Below are positions 46,241-58,319 of a DNA stretch of 64,000 nt, piece by piece. A program made the position numbers and the translations under genes. The DNA comes from Balaenoptera acutorostrata (lineage: Eukaryota; Chordata; Mammalia; Artiodactyla; Balaenopteridae): NCBI RefSeq assembly GCF_949987535.1, contig NC_080082.1, positions 45,386,874 to 45,450,873 on the forward strand. The letters are read 5' to 3'. The notes below the pieces were generated by a model. The model worked only from the letters and a program-made list of their open reading frames with translations. It searched no databases and was not told where the DNA came from. Each line of letters begins with the position of its first letter. The stretch's first letter is position 1.

Positions 46241-47454
46241 TCCATCACCCTGTGAAGCATGTTTTAGAGGGAACAGTCACGGCCATGCAGCAGGCTGAAC
46301 TCCACACCATCACAGAGAGAAAATTTGCTCTTGTTCTGTGCTTAAACAATATTTTCTGACACCTGTGTGCTGCCAGACATGACATTTGAGGCAGAAGCAC
46401 AAGCCTATGCAGAGGACAGGGAGGCCCAGCTTGAAGCAGGACAGGAATGCTGAGTGGAAGACATGACCAGGGTTCTTGGGAGTGACAAGGTGGTAAATGC
46501 AGGTGGTCAGAGTCCCGGGCAGGAGAGAGCCCTGAGAGAGGGCCCTAGGGAGGGTCTTCCACTGTAGATTTAAATAAAAGCTGCAGACTTCCTACTGCCA
46601 ACACCTTTCTGATACGTGTGTGATATAGGCAGAATAAGATGGCTAGAGGCAAAAGGTGAAATTGAGAGAGGGAACTCTGGATTAAGGATTAAATATTAAT
46701 GCTATTTCTGAGCTTCCTGGCAGCCAAGGCAAAAAGGGAAAATGTAACAAGTTCAATGCCTTCCATTGTCCAGTCAAAGAATACTTACCTCTTAGAGGAG
46801 AGACAGTTCCCTCAGTCTTCCAGTCTCAGTGGAATCCACAGCCCTCCCCCACCCCCACCCCAACCCCCTGCCAAAGGAAATCAGGAACATGGCAAGCTCT
46901 GTCTCCAGTAGTGAGTTTACAGAGGCTGCAGAAATGCTCTTAGGAAGGGTGATTGAATTCAAATGAAGGGTGTGGTGGTCAGTCACAGTTTTTGACAATG
47001 TTTCTATGCTGGGGTAGGGGGCACCTGTGACAGAGTGAGACTTCATCTCCAACACCCTGACCCCAGTCCTACAGGGCAGCCATCACTCACTCTTACATGT
47101 AGGACGAACAGTGAGATTTCCCCCAGGCTCCCTTGAGCCCTGGGGAAAGAGGCTGCCATCCTGAGTGCTGGCTGGGGTATGAAGGGTAGTGCTGTAGGGT
47201 GCATGAGCTGGTGGGGACTTTATTTCAATCAGTGTTTTTTTCCTTTTAGATGCCAGCAATTGGGGCTATAAAAAGCAGGGCATGGAAACTTACCTGTGGA
47301 AACCCACCTGTCACCTGGGGCAACCCCTCCATTGGTACCTGTGGAGAGGGACCTGTTTGCCCTGGAGAAGGGGCCTCCCAGCGTCTCCTGAGCACACACA
47401 GCAGGCTCTGTTCACAGTGGACACGGTGTAGGTCTCTTGAAGGGAAGTGACAGC
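46241..47454. other. Unique non-coding sequence
   Basis: No recognised repeat or exon. Confidence 0.4.
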
Positions 47455-47600
47455 GAGCGCCGTCAGGGCCAGAGGGTCGAGCGCTAGGCCAACTTGGGTT
47501 CAAATCAAAGCCAACCTTCCTGCCCCAAGTCTGCCTCTTCATCCAAAACCATGGAGATGACAAAACCAGCCCTGCAGAGACATTGTAAAGCTGGCAAAGA
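47455..47600 (+). mobile_element. MIR fragment
   Basis: 'gagggtcgagcgctaggcc', 'aacttgggttcaaatcaaag' and 'ctgcctcttcatccaaaacc' follow the MIR 5' half. Confidence 0.6.
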
Positions 47601-47659
47601 ACGTGTGTAGAGTGCCCGCTCACAGCGGGAGCTGAGGGCCCATGAAGACCACGATGCCC

Positions 47660-47870
47660 AGTGATGATGAGGATGGGCGTTGCGTGGCACTGAACTGCTT
47701 GTAAAGTGCTCTGTGTACGTGATCCTGTTAATCCGAACAGTGATCCTGCGAGGTGAAATGTAACTGTTACCACCCCCGTTTCCCACAAGAGGAATCGGCT
47801 CTCAGAGAGGTTCAGTGACTTCCCAGTGATGCACAGCATGTCCAGGGTGGGGCTAGGGTGAGCCCCAGTC
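47660..47870 (-). mobile_element. MIR SINE
   Basis: 'ttgtaaagtgctctgtgtac', 'gatcctgttaatccgaacag', 'ccgtttcccacaagaggaat' and 'cagagaggttcagtgacttc' give a near-complete MIR in reverse, facing the preceding MIR. Confidence 0.85.
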
Positions 47871-48929
47871 TCCCAAGTCTCATTCAGTGTTCCCTTTATC
47901 CTTTGTTCCCTAGGGCTGCGGGGCACCTTCGGGCCAGGCCCACCATCTTCACTTAAGAGCCAGCTTTGGAGGCTGGTCCAGGTCCAGGGCTGAGCGGTCA
48001 GTTGGGGCCTTGCCCCGTGGAAGTGTCTCGTCTGGTCACTAGGCAGGACAAGGAGTGCTCAGCCAGGCATCGGCTATGGGCTGGGGGGTCGCTTTCCATC
48101 TTTCCTGATTCTCCCCTTCCCCTGGTGCCCCTGGAGCTGGGTTAATTAGGTAAGGCCTATGCTTCCATATCTAGAAAGGGGAGCTAGAGGCCCCTGGCTG
48201 TGCTCCCCTCTCCTCTGAGCGCTCCTTGCAGCTCATACCTGGTAAGTAGGTGATGCCCAAATGAGGCCGAGGAGCCCACGGGTTTCCTTTCTCAGAGGTG
48301 GGGCTGCGCGCTGGGCTCTGTCACTCAAAGGGAGCACTTGGAGCCTCCTCTGGACAGACCTATTCAGAGGGCCATTGTCAGGGAGCGTGTGGCTGGAGAG
48401 CCAGCCGCGCTGGTGGCTGTGCACAGAGACCAGACAGAAGGCCTGGACTGGGAGGTGCAGGAGCCGTGACAGTCATTTCAATGTTTGAGGCCTTTTGAGG
48501 CATCGATAAGCCTGGATCTTCTCCCCATACATTTTCCATTTGAATCAACAGATGTTTTAAAACAGAGCCCTTGATTCTGGGGGCATGGAAGCCCCTCAGG
48601 TGGGCGTTTGCTAAGTGTCACTGTTCTGCAAGGCATATGCCCGCGGGGGAAGGGGCTTCCTCCCGGGCGGGGCCCACTGGGAATCAGCCTTCGGATCTCC
48701 ACTCCCATCCTCCCCTCTGGGCCGCTGTCCTCTCCTCCGTCTGAGCTGCCTCTCAGCAGAGGGTGGAGCTGCTGGTGGCCTGGGATGCTTCCCTGCCAGC
48801 GCTGGACACCGACACACATGCAACTCTGGGTCTGGGTCTGCAGATACCATAAAGGGCATCAGCAAAGTCACTCAGGTTCACTCAGGAAAACCACGCCTGG
48901 CTTCCAGGGAGGTTTTGAACCCAAGACTC
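47871..48929. other. Unique GC-rich sequence
   Basis: No recognised repeat or exon. Confidence 0.4.
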
Positions 48930-49735
48930 CAGATGCTTACTGAGCACCTTCTCCACGTCCGGCTCTGAAAGGGGCTCAGAGTCTGATGGGGACCAAGGCA
49001 GACACAGGCCTGGCCTCAGGGGCTCACAGGCTGGAGGCAAAGAAAGACACCAAATAAATGGTGACAAATTAGTGATCACAGTTTGCAAAGTGCTTCAAAG
49101 AAGAGACAGATTAGTCTCACGGGGGGCACAGAAGCCTCCCTGGGGAAATCAAGCCTGAAAGAGGGCTGTGGGGCACTCAGCCATCCGTGCCACAGCTGGT
49201 GAGTATTCTCCCGCTGTGTCCCAGGAGCTGGGTGAGGGGCTGGGTGGACACAGCTGACCAAACCTGCCAGGACTGCTGTTCCCTGGAATGCATGGTTGAG
49301 GCCAGGGTGGAGGGAGGAAAGGCAGGAGCAAGCAAAACAATGCCATAATTTAGGGGGTGATGATTAGCGTAATGAAGAAAGTGAAATAGGAGATGAGATA
49401 GGGCGCTGCGGGGTGGGACCTGCAGCTGAGGGGGTCAGGAGGGTCTCTTTGAGGAGGCGACTCAGGAGCAGCGACTGAATTAGGTGCAATGCCAGCTGGT
49501 GAGTTGGGAGAGCACCCTGGCAGAGAGAAGAGCAGTGCAAAGGCCCTGTGGCAGGGAGGAACCAGGAGTGTAAAAGAGCACAAGGCGGCCTGTGTGTCTG
49601 GAGCATACAAGGGAGAGGGGCATGAGAGGAGGTTGGGCGTCTGCAAGGCCAGAGGGAGGAGTCTGGATTCTACTCTGAGCGCAGTGAGGAGCCACAGGAG
49701 GGGTGAAGAGAAGAATGACATGATTTGACTAGTGT
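48930..49735 (-). mobile_element. Long L2 LINE fragment, left part
   Basis: In reverse-complement L2 order: 'cttactgagcaccttctcca', 'gcctcaggggctcacaggct', 'cctccctggggaaatcaagc', 'gcagtgcaaaggccctgtgg', 'gtctggattctactctgagc' and 'aatgacatgatttgact'. At about 49.73 kb it is broken by an L1 and continues after 50.37 kb. Confidence 0.85.
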
Positions 49736-50366
49736 TAAAAATAAATCCCTCTACACTGTGGAAGATAATATGGCAATTCCTCAAAAAATTAAACATACAG
49801 TTACCATACGATCCAGCAATTCTATTTCTGGGTATATATTCAAAAGAACTGAAAGCAGGGTATCAAACAGATATTTGTACACCCATGTTTATAGCAGTAT
49901 TATTCACAATATCCAAAAGGTGGAGGCAGTCCAAGTGTCCACCAACAGACGACTGGATAAACAAACGTGTTCTATACATTCAGTGGAGTATTATTCAACC
50001 TTAAAAAGGAAGGTCATTCTGCCATATGCCACAACACGAATGAACCTTGAAGACATTATGCTAAGTGAAATAAGCCATTCACTAAAAGACTAATATCATA
50101 TGATTCCATTTATATGAGGTTCCTAGAATGGTCAAATTCATGGAGACAGAATGGTGTTTGCCAGGGGCTGGGGAGCAGAGGGAATGGGGAGCTACTGTTC
50201 AATGGGCACAGTTTCAGTTTTGCAAGATGCAGGAGTTCTGGTTCTGGAGTTGGATGGTGGAGATGGTTGCACAACAATGTGAATACACTGTGACTGGTCT
50301 ATACACTTAAAGATGGCTGAAATGGTAAGTTTTATGTTATGTGTATTTTACACACCAAAAATCCTT
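49736..50366 (+). mobile_element. Old L1 (L1MB/L1MC-like) 3' end inserted in L2
   Basis: 'ctcaaaaaattaaacataca', 'cgatccagcaattctatttc', 'ctggataaacaaacgtgttc', 'atgctaagtgaaataagcca' and 'tggtgtttgccaggggctgg' are the ORF2 end and 3' UTR. The end 'ttatgttatgtgtattttac' is typical. The A-tail is worn to 'ccaaaaatcc'. It is more diverged than the L1s at 32-35.5 kb. Confidence 0.9.
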
Positions 50367-50560
50367 CTGGCTGCCGTGTAGAAGGAAGTAGGGAGCCTGC
50401 CCAGGTCAGGGCTAATGATGGCCTGGACTAGGGTGGAAGCAGTGGAGACAAAAGGAAAAGGGGCCTGACTGGAGGTATACGTGGGAGCCGGCACCACAAG
50501 GACTTGCTGACATAGGCCACGGAGCCCGAGGGGAGTGAGGAATGGCGGGTGCCCTAGGTT
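50367..50560 (-). mobile_element. L2 LINE fragment, right part
   Basis: 'tccttctggctgccgtgtag' and 'ggcctggactagggtggaag' continue the interrupted L2 directly, so both parts belong to one element. The right end is not sharply defined. Confidence 0.75.
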
Positions 50561-51219
50561 TCTGGACTGAGGAATTCACCCAGAGAGTCTGCTCCGGAGC
50601 TGTTTGTAGTGACTGATTAAGGCGGTGAGAGCAAAATCTGAACCAAGGCCTCCTGGCTTTGAGGGGCCCCAAAGGGGCAGAAGCACCAGAGCCTGTAGGA
50701 GGCAGTTTGCAGAACTAGGGCAAAGCTTAATGGGTGGAGTGAAGTCTGATCTGGTCTGAGAAGAGTGAGCAAAGACAGACAAAGGGAAGATGGGAAGGTG
50801 GAGGCGGGAAGGGACTGGGGACGGGCAGGTTGTCATCCTGGCATGGTCTGTAGGGAGCAATAATGTGTTAATGGAGATGACCAGGCTTTAGGTCAAGGTC
50901 TCAAATGCTGAGATGAGGAGTCCAGACTTTATTCAACAGGCACAGGTTTGACTGGTTCCTGTAGACCAGAAGGGAGAGACAGAAGTCCAGGTGAGGCTGG
51001 CTATTACCAGGACATGGATTGCTTAAGCATCCAGGACCCCCAGGCTCTGGACACAGTCCTGGGAGGCCTCAGGGTAGGTGGCAGGAGGTGGGCCACTTCC
51101 ATTCCATCCTGGAGATGGTGAATTCTAGAACAGATTGAGGCCTGTGAAGCCATCTTCTTCCTCCTTACCTGGCCTGGACATCCCCGTGAGATCTTGTCTC
51201 CCAGCCTCTCCCCTTTGCT
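50561..51219. other. Unique sequence, possibly more eroded L2
   Basis: Some L2-like words continue ('aggtctcaaatgctgagatg') but I cannot place a boundary. No exon recognised. Confidence 0.35.
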
Positions 51220-51655
51220 CACTGAGCTCCAAGCATGCTGGCTTTTCTGCTGTTCTGCAAACCCATGTGCTCTTTCACACCCCAGAGCCTTTGCACTTGC
51301 TGTTCCCTCTGCCAGCAAGGCTTTCCCCCCAGATATTCACATGGTTCCTTCTCATGATTCAAGTCTCTGCTCAAATACCTCCTCCTTCAGGAGGCCTCCC
51401 TGACTCTCCCCTCCAAACCCTCCCCTATCCCCTCCCAGTTTCATCTTCCTTCTGGTTCTTATCACTGACTGAGAGGGACTTGCTGGTTTACTTGTTTATT
51501 GTATGTCTCCTACCTCCACCCCAAGCAGAAAGGAAGCCTCGGAACCTGAGACCTTGTCCCTCTTGGTCACAGCTGTGTTTCCAGGATTAAAACCGTGCCC
51601 TGTGTGGCGTGAGTACCATCAGTATTTGCTGAATGAATGAATATTTTAGGGGCCC
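51220..51655 (+). mobile_element. L2 LINE 3' end
   Basis: 'cagagcctttgcacttgctg', 'ttccctctgccagcaaggct', 'caagtctctgctcaaatacc', 'tggttcttatcactgactga' and terminal 'tgctgaatgaatgaatat' give a clear L2 3' end. It faces the preceding L2. Confidence 0.92.
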
Positions 51656-52652
51656 TCAGTACAGCTGGAGACCTAGCAGGCCCAGGGTGATCCACAAGGA
51701 CCCAGGTCTTCAGAACCCACCCCACCCGCTGCCCAGGAGATTTCTGCTTTGTTCTCCCTAGGGCTTTCGGCAGCAGGAAGGCCAAGGGTGTTATGGGTTT
51801 GGTTTTGTAATTGGTTTGATATGATCATGAAAAGTATCTAAAAATTGGACAGCTGGAAATGTTTTTCCTCCCATTTATTACTTAAAACAGCCTTAGAGTT
51901 TGGGGTTGTTTTTAAAATCAGATTCTCCTCACTAAAAAAATAAAAAATCTAAAAAAATACCATGAGCCCACTCTTGCATATTTTTGAAGAGATCCCACAA
52001 GGTCATGACAAGGCCTCTGCTTGTGGGGGCAGGGCTCCTCCGTGATCCAGACAAGAACCCGGGTGCGTCCAGAACTGGGGCTCAGCCATCCTGCCACTGT
52101 CGTATCAGGAGGGGAAGATAAATTAAGATGAGTGTATTGCACAGTTAGACATTAACCACGACAGTGAAGAAGTCTTGTGAATGTTAAAATGGCCCAGACT
52201 AAAATATACTGAGGTTAAAATACAGGGTAACTTTACAAATCACTAATAATTTCTTTGGCTTTCACTGCAATAACATTGATATAATTCATTAGATTCCTTT
52301 CTAAATCTATATTTCAGTTTTAGAGTTGTCAGTTTCTGTTAATGACAATTTTGCCCCATCTGTTCCAACATGAAAATGAGGCTCCTTGCAGCAGACAAGA
52401 TAGATCTTAAAGAGTTTAAGAAGGAGAAGTCTTAAAGGTATTTCACTCAGATTAAGCTCTGTTTGATGATTCGCACTCAGAATGAAGCTGCCCACAAGAA
52501 AACTTTGCGTTAACACCAGGAGGAAATGTGAACCCCGTCCCGAGAGCACTCACTGCCCGCTGGCCCTATGGCTGCCCTTGAGTCACATGGGCCCACTGTG
52601 TTGTCATCATTTGGTACATTGGAGGGAATATTCAAAACATTCTCACTCATTC
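51656..52652. other. AT-rich sequence, candidate conserved elements
   Basis: Repeat-poor; the part at 52140-52460 has the texture of conserved non-coding DNA ('aatcactaataatttctttg'). No exon recognised. Confidence 0.35.
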
Positions 52653-52668
52653 TTTTTTTTTTTTTTTT
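52653..52668. repeat. Poly-T run
   Basis: Sixteen T. No SINE or LINE body can be recognised on either side. Confidence 0.85.
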
Positions 52669-54834
52669 AATGACAGAGCAATAATTCTGGGTGTCAGCAT
52701 ATCAGAATTCCAGCAGCTATGATTAGAATGAAAATGAGTTGCTGTAATTTGGCCATTCAAATCGTCATATACAGTAAGTCATTTCTGTAAGCCCGGTGAT
52801 CTTCTGTCTGCCGAGGGGCAGGGTCTGACTCCCAGCTCTGTGAGAAACATCTCTGAAGATCCCCTCCAGCCCACCTGGCAACACATCTGTCAGTCTCCTG
52901 CAGGAGAGAGTTTTGAAAGCGTGGATGAGGGTGTGTGCCCAAATCCGGGACCAGGTGAAGGCATGGGAGGAGCCAGTGTGGGCTGGACACGGCCCTCTTA
53001 ACAGAATGTATTGTAATAAAAGTACTCGGATTCCCTGAAGAGGATGGGCCCTGCTCGGCCACAAGTTGGGGAGGCATTCCTGAGCCTGCGGCAATGGTCA
53101 TGTGTTTTGGGGGAAAGAGGTTCTGCTAATTATCAATCATGGAAAAATAAACCCACCCTTTTAAAGAAGACACATGACCCAAGGAACAAGGGATTTTTAA
53201 AATTTGAAAACCTTCTAGAAAAATATGCAGGCATTTAAACATATATGGAATTAGGCCGGATCCTCAAAGCTAATATTCACCATATGTATTTACATTCAAC
53301 TCAACTCCAACAAATTGAGTACTGCATTACAGCACGGAGAAAGAGGAGATTGCCTCTCACACGGGCTGACATTAAGTTGAGTTACTATTTTGCTGTAGAC
53401 TTCTCTGTAAAGCCTAAAGACAGCTGAGAAAATCAGACTGAAAATTCTCCTTGTGGATCTGCCTTCTAATTTCAAATACGAATTAGTGAAATTTTAACAT
53501 TTCAGATGTCACACCTTGAGCAAATTAAAAATCAACAAAAAATATTAAGGTTCTGTGTTACCTGCTCAAGTGTACAGAATGTATAAAAAACTTTAATCAA
53601 ACACTTGGGTTTGCTCAGTTTTAAATTGCGTTAGTATAATAGTTTCTTTTCTGCTGTTTATATTAATGACTTATTCCCATCTAAATATACTGCCATGCTG
53701 GAAAGCCATCACAACATTTCTAAGGTTGAATGAATGCAGTTGTATTCATGGTTTTTTAATAAAAAGATCTCTTTCTATTAAGTCCCCTCTTTTTCTTTTT
53801 CTTTTTTTTTTTTCTTGTTTTGTTCTCCAAGGATCGAGGTTCTCTACCACGTGTGCAGAAGTGATACAAATACACATCGGCAGCACCTCATTTAGTGTGC
53901 AAACTCCTGCTTTCTAGCCACAGAGAGCTGAGGAACCACTGTTTTCTCACGTATCCCAGCTGAGGACGAGGCTGTGGTGGAAACACAAATTGCTTTTTCT
54001 AAGCATCAACTGAAGGTCTCATCACTTGGGAAAATGTCTCAATTTGCTCTTCTCGGCAAAGCAGTAGCAAACACTCCTGATTCAATGGGTAAGGGCCCCA
54101 CCTCGTCTAGATGTGCCTGAAGGACTCGCAAGGGCATGATGCAGGGTGAGCGTAGGACCAGGAGAGCAGTCGGCCGCCCACTCGGGGCTCTTTGAGTTAC
54201 AGGCTTGGGATGTGAGACCCTCACTTTGCCTCACTTCTAGATCATTGAAAACACCTCCAGAGAGCTCCCAGCCCCACTTGTTTAGGCTTCCTATGCCGCC
54301 ACTCTGATCTGGGGCTTGTCTGGAACTCTGAAATGTAGTCACACTGGGCTCAGGGACAGGCCTCATATGGGTCCTAGTTTTGGCAAAACCAAAGCCAAAC
54401 TTTCCAATTTTATAAAATTGATCAGTTGTCAGGGTGCAGAGCAGGGGAGGGAGGTCGAGTCACAGGTTATTCAAAGGTTGTTTGGAGATATATTCCCCAG
54501 GAGCCAGGAGACTGAACTTGACGGCTCTGGACTTGGGGCAGAGGACTCCCACTCTGGGGTCTGTAAATGGGTGAACTGTGCAAGACGGCTTCTAAGGAGC
54601 TTTCCTGCTCCAGGATTGTCCCCTTATGGAAAATAGCCAGATGTTTTAATACAAGTAAGTTTGATTGAATCATAAGTGCCCTAAACTGTAAATACAAATA
54701 AATGCATTATTATCCCTACATTTACAGTTATTACGTAAAGTGAGGCATAGGATCTAGTCATTTACAAGGTCTGCTTAATATAAAGACTTCATCTGCTTAC
54801 TTTTCCTTCAAAACTATTTTTAAATTTATGGGCT
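52669..54834. other. AT-rich repeat-poor stretch, candidate conserved elements
   Basis: No repeat family recognised apart from a T-rich patch at 53790-53820. The parts at 53180-53720 and 54620-54800 are AT-rich and repeat-free. A perfect PAR-bZIP/NFIL3-type word TTACGTAA lies at 54731-54738. Confidence 0.35.
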
Positions 54835-54960
54835 ATTATGAACTATTTCAAACATAGAGACTAAAAGTAAATAATATAATAAAAACATACTTGCACACCA
54901 CCCAGTTCTATCAAATCTTAGCAGGATGTCATATCTGCTCCAGATTTTTTCAGGAACTGA
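54835..54960. mobile_element. Possible L1M 3' UTR remnant
   Basis: 'aaatataataaaaacat'-like sequence followed by 'gcacaccacccagttctatc' and 'aaatcttagcaggatgtcat' resembles a common old L1 3' UTR (atcacccagctt...). Short and uncertain. Confidence 0.4.
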
Positions 54961-55439
54961 GAGGTTAGTTGCCACAGCTGTGTGCCGGGGCTGCCTGCAG
55001 CCCGGGGAGGGCATCACCATCGCAGGGAGCTTACTGCAGGCCGTGCCCCTGGCAGCCTGGGCAGAGGAGCTGGCTGACCCAGAAGAGGGGCTGTTACTTG
55101 ACGGTACCACCTTGAACTTCTTTCTTCCGCATCCGGAGAAAGGAAAAGGAGGCGCAAACTGAAGGACACACATTTGACCTGAAGGCCCAGCAAGAATTGC
55201 ATGTTGCAAGGTGCACCACGATCTGTAGGCGAGAGAAATGAGGTGATCAAGGCTAAAAATGAATATGCCTGACCTGGGAAACTAGCCTTCTGAAATAATT
55301 AGGCCACGAGACACAGGACGAGGAGCGCAATTCAGGTGTCTGTTGAATAAGAGACACTGTCTCCCCTCCCATGCCTTTTCCAAATGGTTGAAAAGTACCT
55401 CAGTTCTCTCATGGAATTGATTTTAGAAACAGTTTATTT
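54961..55439. other. Unique non-coding sequence
   Basis: Open frames on both strands (54926-55162 plus; 54826-55209 minus) overlap and have no domain. No exon called. Confidence 0.4.
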
Positions 55440-56100
55440 CTGACCATGCAGGACAGGGGATTCAAGACATGTCTTTCTAAGCCAGTTTGTGATGAGATCA
55501 GGGGCTTTGCTAATCAACTAGAAATATTCCTGGATATGAAATCTTTACCCGTTTAAGAAAATTATATAGTATATTTCAAGCAAATTAATTTCATCTGGAC
55601 CAGTTACAGCATATCATCAGCTATGTTATGCAAATAGTTATCTTTGTGCTTGAAATCAATAACTTATTTTCTTCTGTAATACAGAAAAAAGGGGGATAAG
55701 TTATTATTAATTATGTACAAAATGAAACCTTTTCTTGCAAGACTGTGGGTTTCATTTCATTATGAAGGATTTGTCCATGCCAATTTCTGGGACCCTGATG
55801 AGCGTCTTCAGCAAGACGTCTCTAAGACCACCCGTCACTGGGGAGCCGTGCCTGGGCCTGCCTCTCTCGGGTGCATGCCTGGTGGTCTCTGCCAGCAAGC
55901 CAGCCCAGCCCAGCTCTTCCCTCTGGCTGTAGGTTCCAAGGAGCACCTTATTTATAAAGCTTGCTCAACCACTGTTTAGTCAGTACAGCTCCAGTTGTAG
56001 ATGAAGTTAATGACAATATTGATTATGCCATAACCCCTGTTAATACTGAGTGTATTGCGTGTTCGCCATTGGGCCCTATTTATGAGGTATTTCTGCCCTC
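55440..56100. other. AT-rich island with SOX-OCT-like word, candidate conserved element
   Basis: Repeat-free AT-rich DNA. ctatgttatgcaaat at 55621-55635 matches the SOX2-POU5F1 composite consensus CWTTGTTATGCAAAT at 14 of 15 positions. TAATTA-type words follow. Regulatory role is inferred. Confidence 0.45.
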
Positions 56101-57469
56101 CTGGTCGTGGCCGAGTCCTGCAGGAAAATCACTCTTCATACTCGATTCTGATCAGGTGTGTCCCTTTTGTGACCACCTGAGGGGTAGAATGCAGGAGCAG
56201 TGGTGGTGTGACCCTTCATTCCAACCAAGCCCCTTGGATCAGTTTGTATTCTCACAGAGGTCATCATCGCTTTTACTCTCTCCTTCAAACAGGACCTCCG
56301 AGTTCAGGAACCCCATGGAGGGAGAATCAGCAGAGCCGCACAGAGCTGGGATGGCCGGGTTGGGCACTTCTCCCGCCTGGTCACACCCCAGCTGATTCAA
56401 TAGGATCTTTTGGGGGGCTGTTACCCCCGGGTCTGCTCTCACAGAAGCTGGTGGGTTTTCAGCCCAGCGTGCACAGTCACAGTCGCTTAAACGTGGAAAT
56501 CCGTCAGAGCATCCATGGGGCTGCGGCATGGTTAGTTTTGGCCTGCTGCCATTTCATTTATGAGGTACTTGTATTTGACAAACGGATCTCATTTAGGCAC
56601 AGATATCAGGCTTCTTCCTGCCTGATTATCAGGCACGAGACCCCGCCCTGACCTCAGTCCCACGCCTGTTACCTCTGTGGAGGGGCCATCGCTTTCTGGC
56701 TCTTGAGAAGGCCCACGGCAAACACAAGCCTGTCCCTGTTCTTCAAGCAGAGGGTCTGCAGCCAGGGTCTGTTGCAGCCTTTATTAGCACAATGTGTACG
56801 CCCAGCAGCAACAGTCCCACCTCCGGAGATCTTGTGGGGTTGCTGGGGGCAGACCTGGGCCTTCAGGAGACGCAGGAGGAGCAGGTGGGCGAGTGGCCCA
56901 GGCCCATCCACGTGCTGCTGCAGGAGGAGGGGCAGGGCCCACTCTGGGGGGGGCAGGGGCAGCTTCCAGGGTCCAGAGCATGGTTGACAAGCCCGGGTTT
57001 CCCAGGGAGCACTGACCTCTGAAGTTTCTTCTTGCTCGGCCTTCCCTGCCATGGCTCCTGGCCCCCCTCCCTTCCTCCTCCTGGGAGGCAGTGGGGTCTC
57101 CGCCGGCCTCCGAGTGTGGTGGCCGGCAGACGCCTCGTTAACCACCCTTCCTCCATCCAGGCCTGTTTATGGATTCCTCTGACTGAGTCTGCCAGGCGGC
57201 TTGAACCGGTTGTGGACAGCTGGGCCGCTTGGCATTTTATGGCGAGTGGCGGCTTCCCAAGGCTGTAACTGTGTATGCCCGTGGGCGCCGGGGGACGTGC
57301 TTCCCCCGCCTGGCCCTCCTGAGGGGTGCCCTCCCCAGGGGCACAGCCCGGCTGGAACCGGCAAGCCACTCTGCCGCCCTGGCAGGTGAGAGCAAGGGCA
57401 GAGAGCTGTGCACGGCGGGCCCAGGCTGGGCAGCTGGCAAAGGCTCCATCCAGAGGGAGCCCCCATGCC
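56101..57469. other. GC-rich unique sequence
   Basis: GC-rich block, densest at 56.8-57.45 kb, with overlapping open frames on both strands (longest 222 codons, minus). CpG is not dense enough for a clear CpG island and no domain is recognisable. Confidence 0.4.
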
Positions 57470-57630
57470 ATTCCAGACTGATGTTTCCATGATAATGAGG
57501 CCTCCTGGGGAGGCACCTTATTGCTCTTCACGGAAACAATCTCTACCGAGAGAAATTAATTGTTTTGTTGTTGATGGAAAAGAAATAGAAGAATCTGTTT
57601 TAAAGTGTTATCCCTACTTGGAGGAGTTGG
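57470..57630. other. Candidate conserved element
   Basis: Abrupt AT-rich patch in GC-rich surroundings, with 'gagagaaattaattgttttg'. Repeat-free. Confidence 0.35.
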
Positions 57631-57734
57631 AAGGCAGGTCGCAGGTGGCTCTCTCAGACCCTATTCCTGAGAGGTTTCCAGTGGGTGACTCCTGCCTGGG
57701 ATTAGCCAGGGGGCTGCTGAGGGGCTGAGGTCCT

Positions 57735-57925
57735 CATACAGGGCACACCCTTGGGTTTAAGCCCCAGCTCCGCTGCTTAATAACTGTGCCATTCCTGTGT
57801 CTCAGTTGCCTGATCTGAAAAATGAGGCAATAACATATTTTCTTATGGAATGGTTGTGAGGATGCAATGAGATACTATGTGTCCAGTGCTTTGGCTCCAG
57901 GCATAGTAAGTACCCAGGGGTTGGC
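57735..57925 (+). mobile_element. MIR SINE
   Basis: 'gggtttaagccccagctccg', 'ctgatctgaaaaatgaggca', 'gaatggttgtgaggatgcaa' and 'caggcatagtaagtaccc' cover the MIR body. Confidence 0.88.
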
Positions 57926-58319
57926 TAAGAGTATGAACTGGACACATGGGAGGACTTGGCAGCTGGTTGACTCCCGACTCCTCTGCGTTTCAGCAGCCTC
58001 TGCGGGGCTGTGCCGGTGCACGTTAACCTGTCCCGTGTAGCGTCCTGAGCCCTTTAGTCCTGAGGCTCTGACCAGCCTCTGCTACTTGCCTTACAGGTGC
58101 ACCTCCACTTGGCTCTGAGGCAGGAGGGGCTCATCTTCACCCTCACCAGGCTCCAGCCCCACCCATAGCTGGACCAATGGCCACCGGGTTCCCATCACAC
58201 CAAGGGCAGCACCCAACCCACTTCCCGGGGCTGCTCCTTAAACAGCGGCCCCGCATACACGGGCACATCCTAATGGGGACCCCTGCAGCACATTAGCGTT
58301 TACAGAGCATCTGGGAGAT
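57926..58319. other. Unique non-coding sequence
   Basis: No recognised repeat or exon. Confidence 0.4.

Noticed and set aside
52653..52668. Poly-T as the tail of an unrecognised SINE or processed pseudogene
   Set aside because: No SINE body, coding similarity or target duplication could be found on either side.
56863..57531. 222-codon minus-strand frame in GC-rich DNA, possible CpG island or exon
   Set aside because: GC-rich DNA has few stops by chance. Frames on both strands overlap, CpG density looks modest, and there is no domain.
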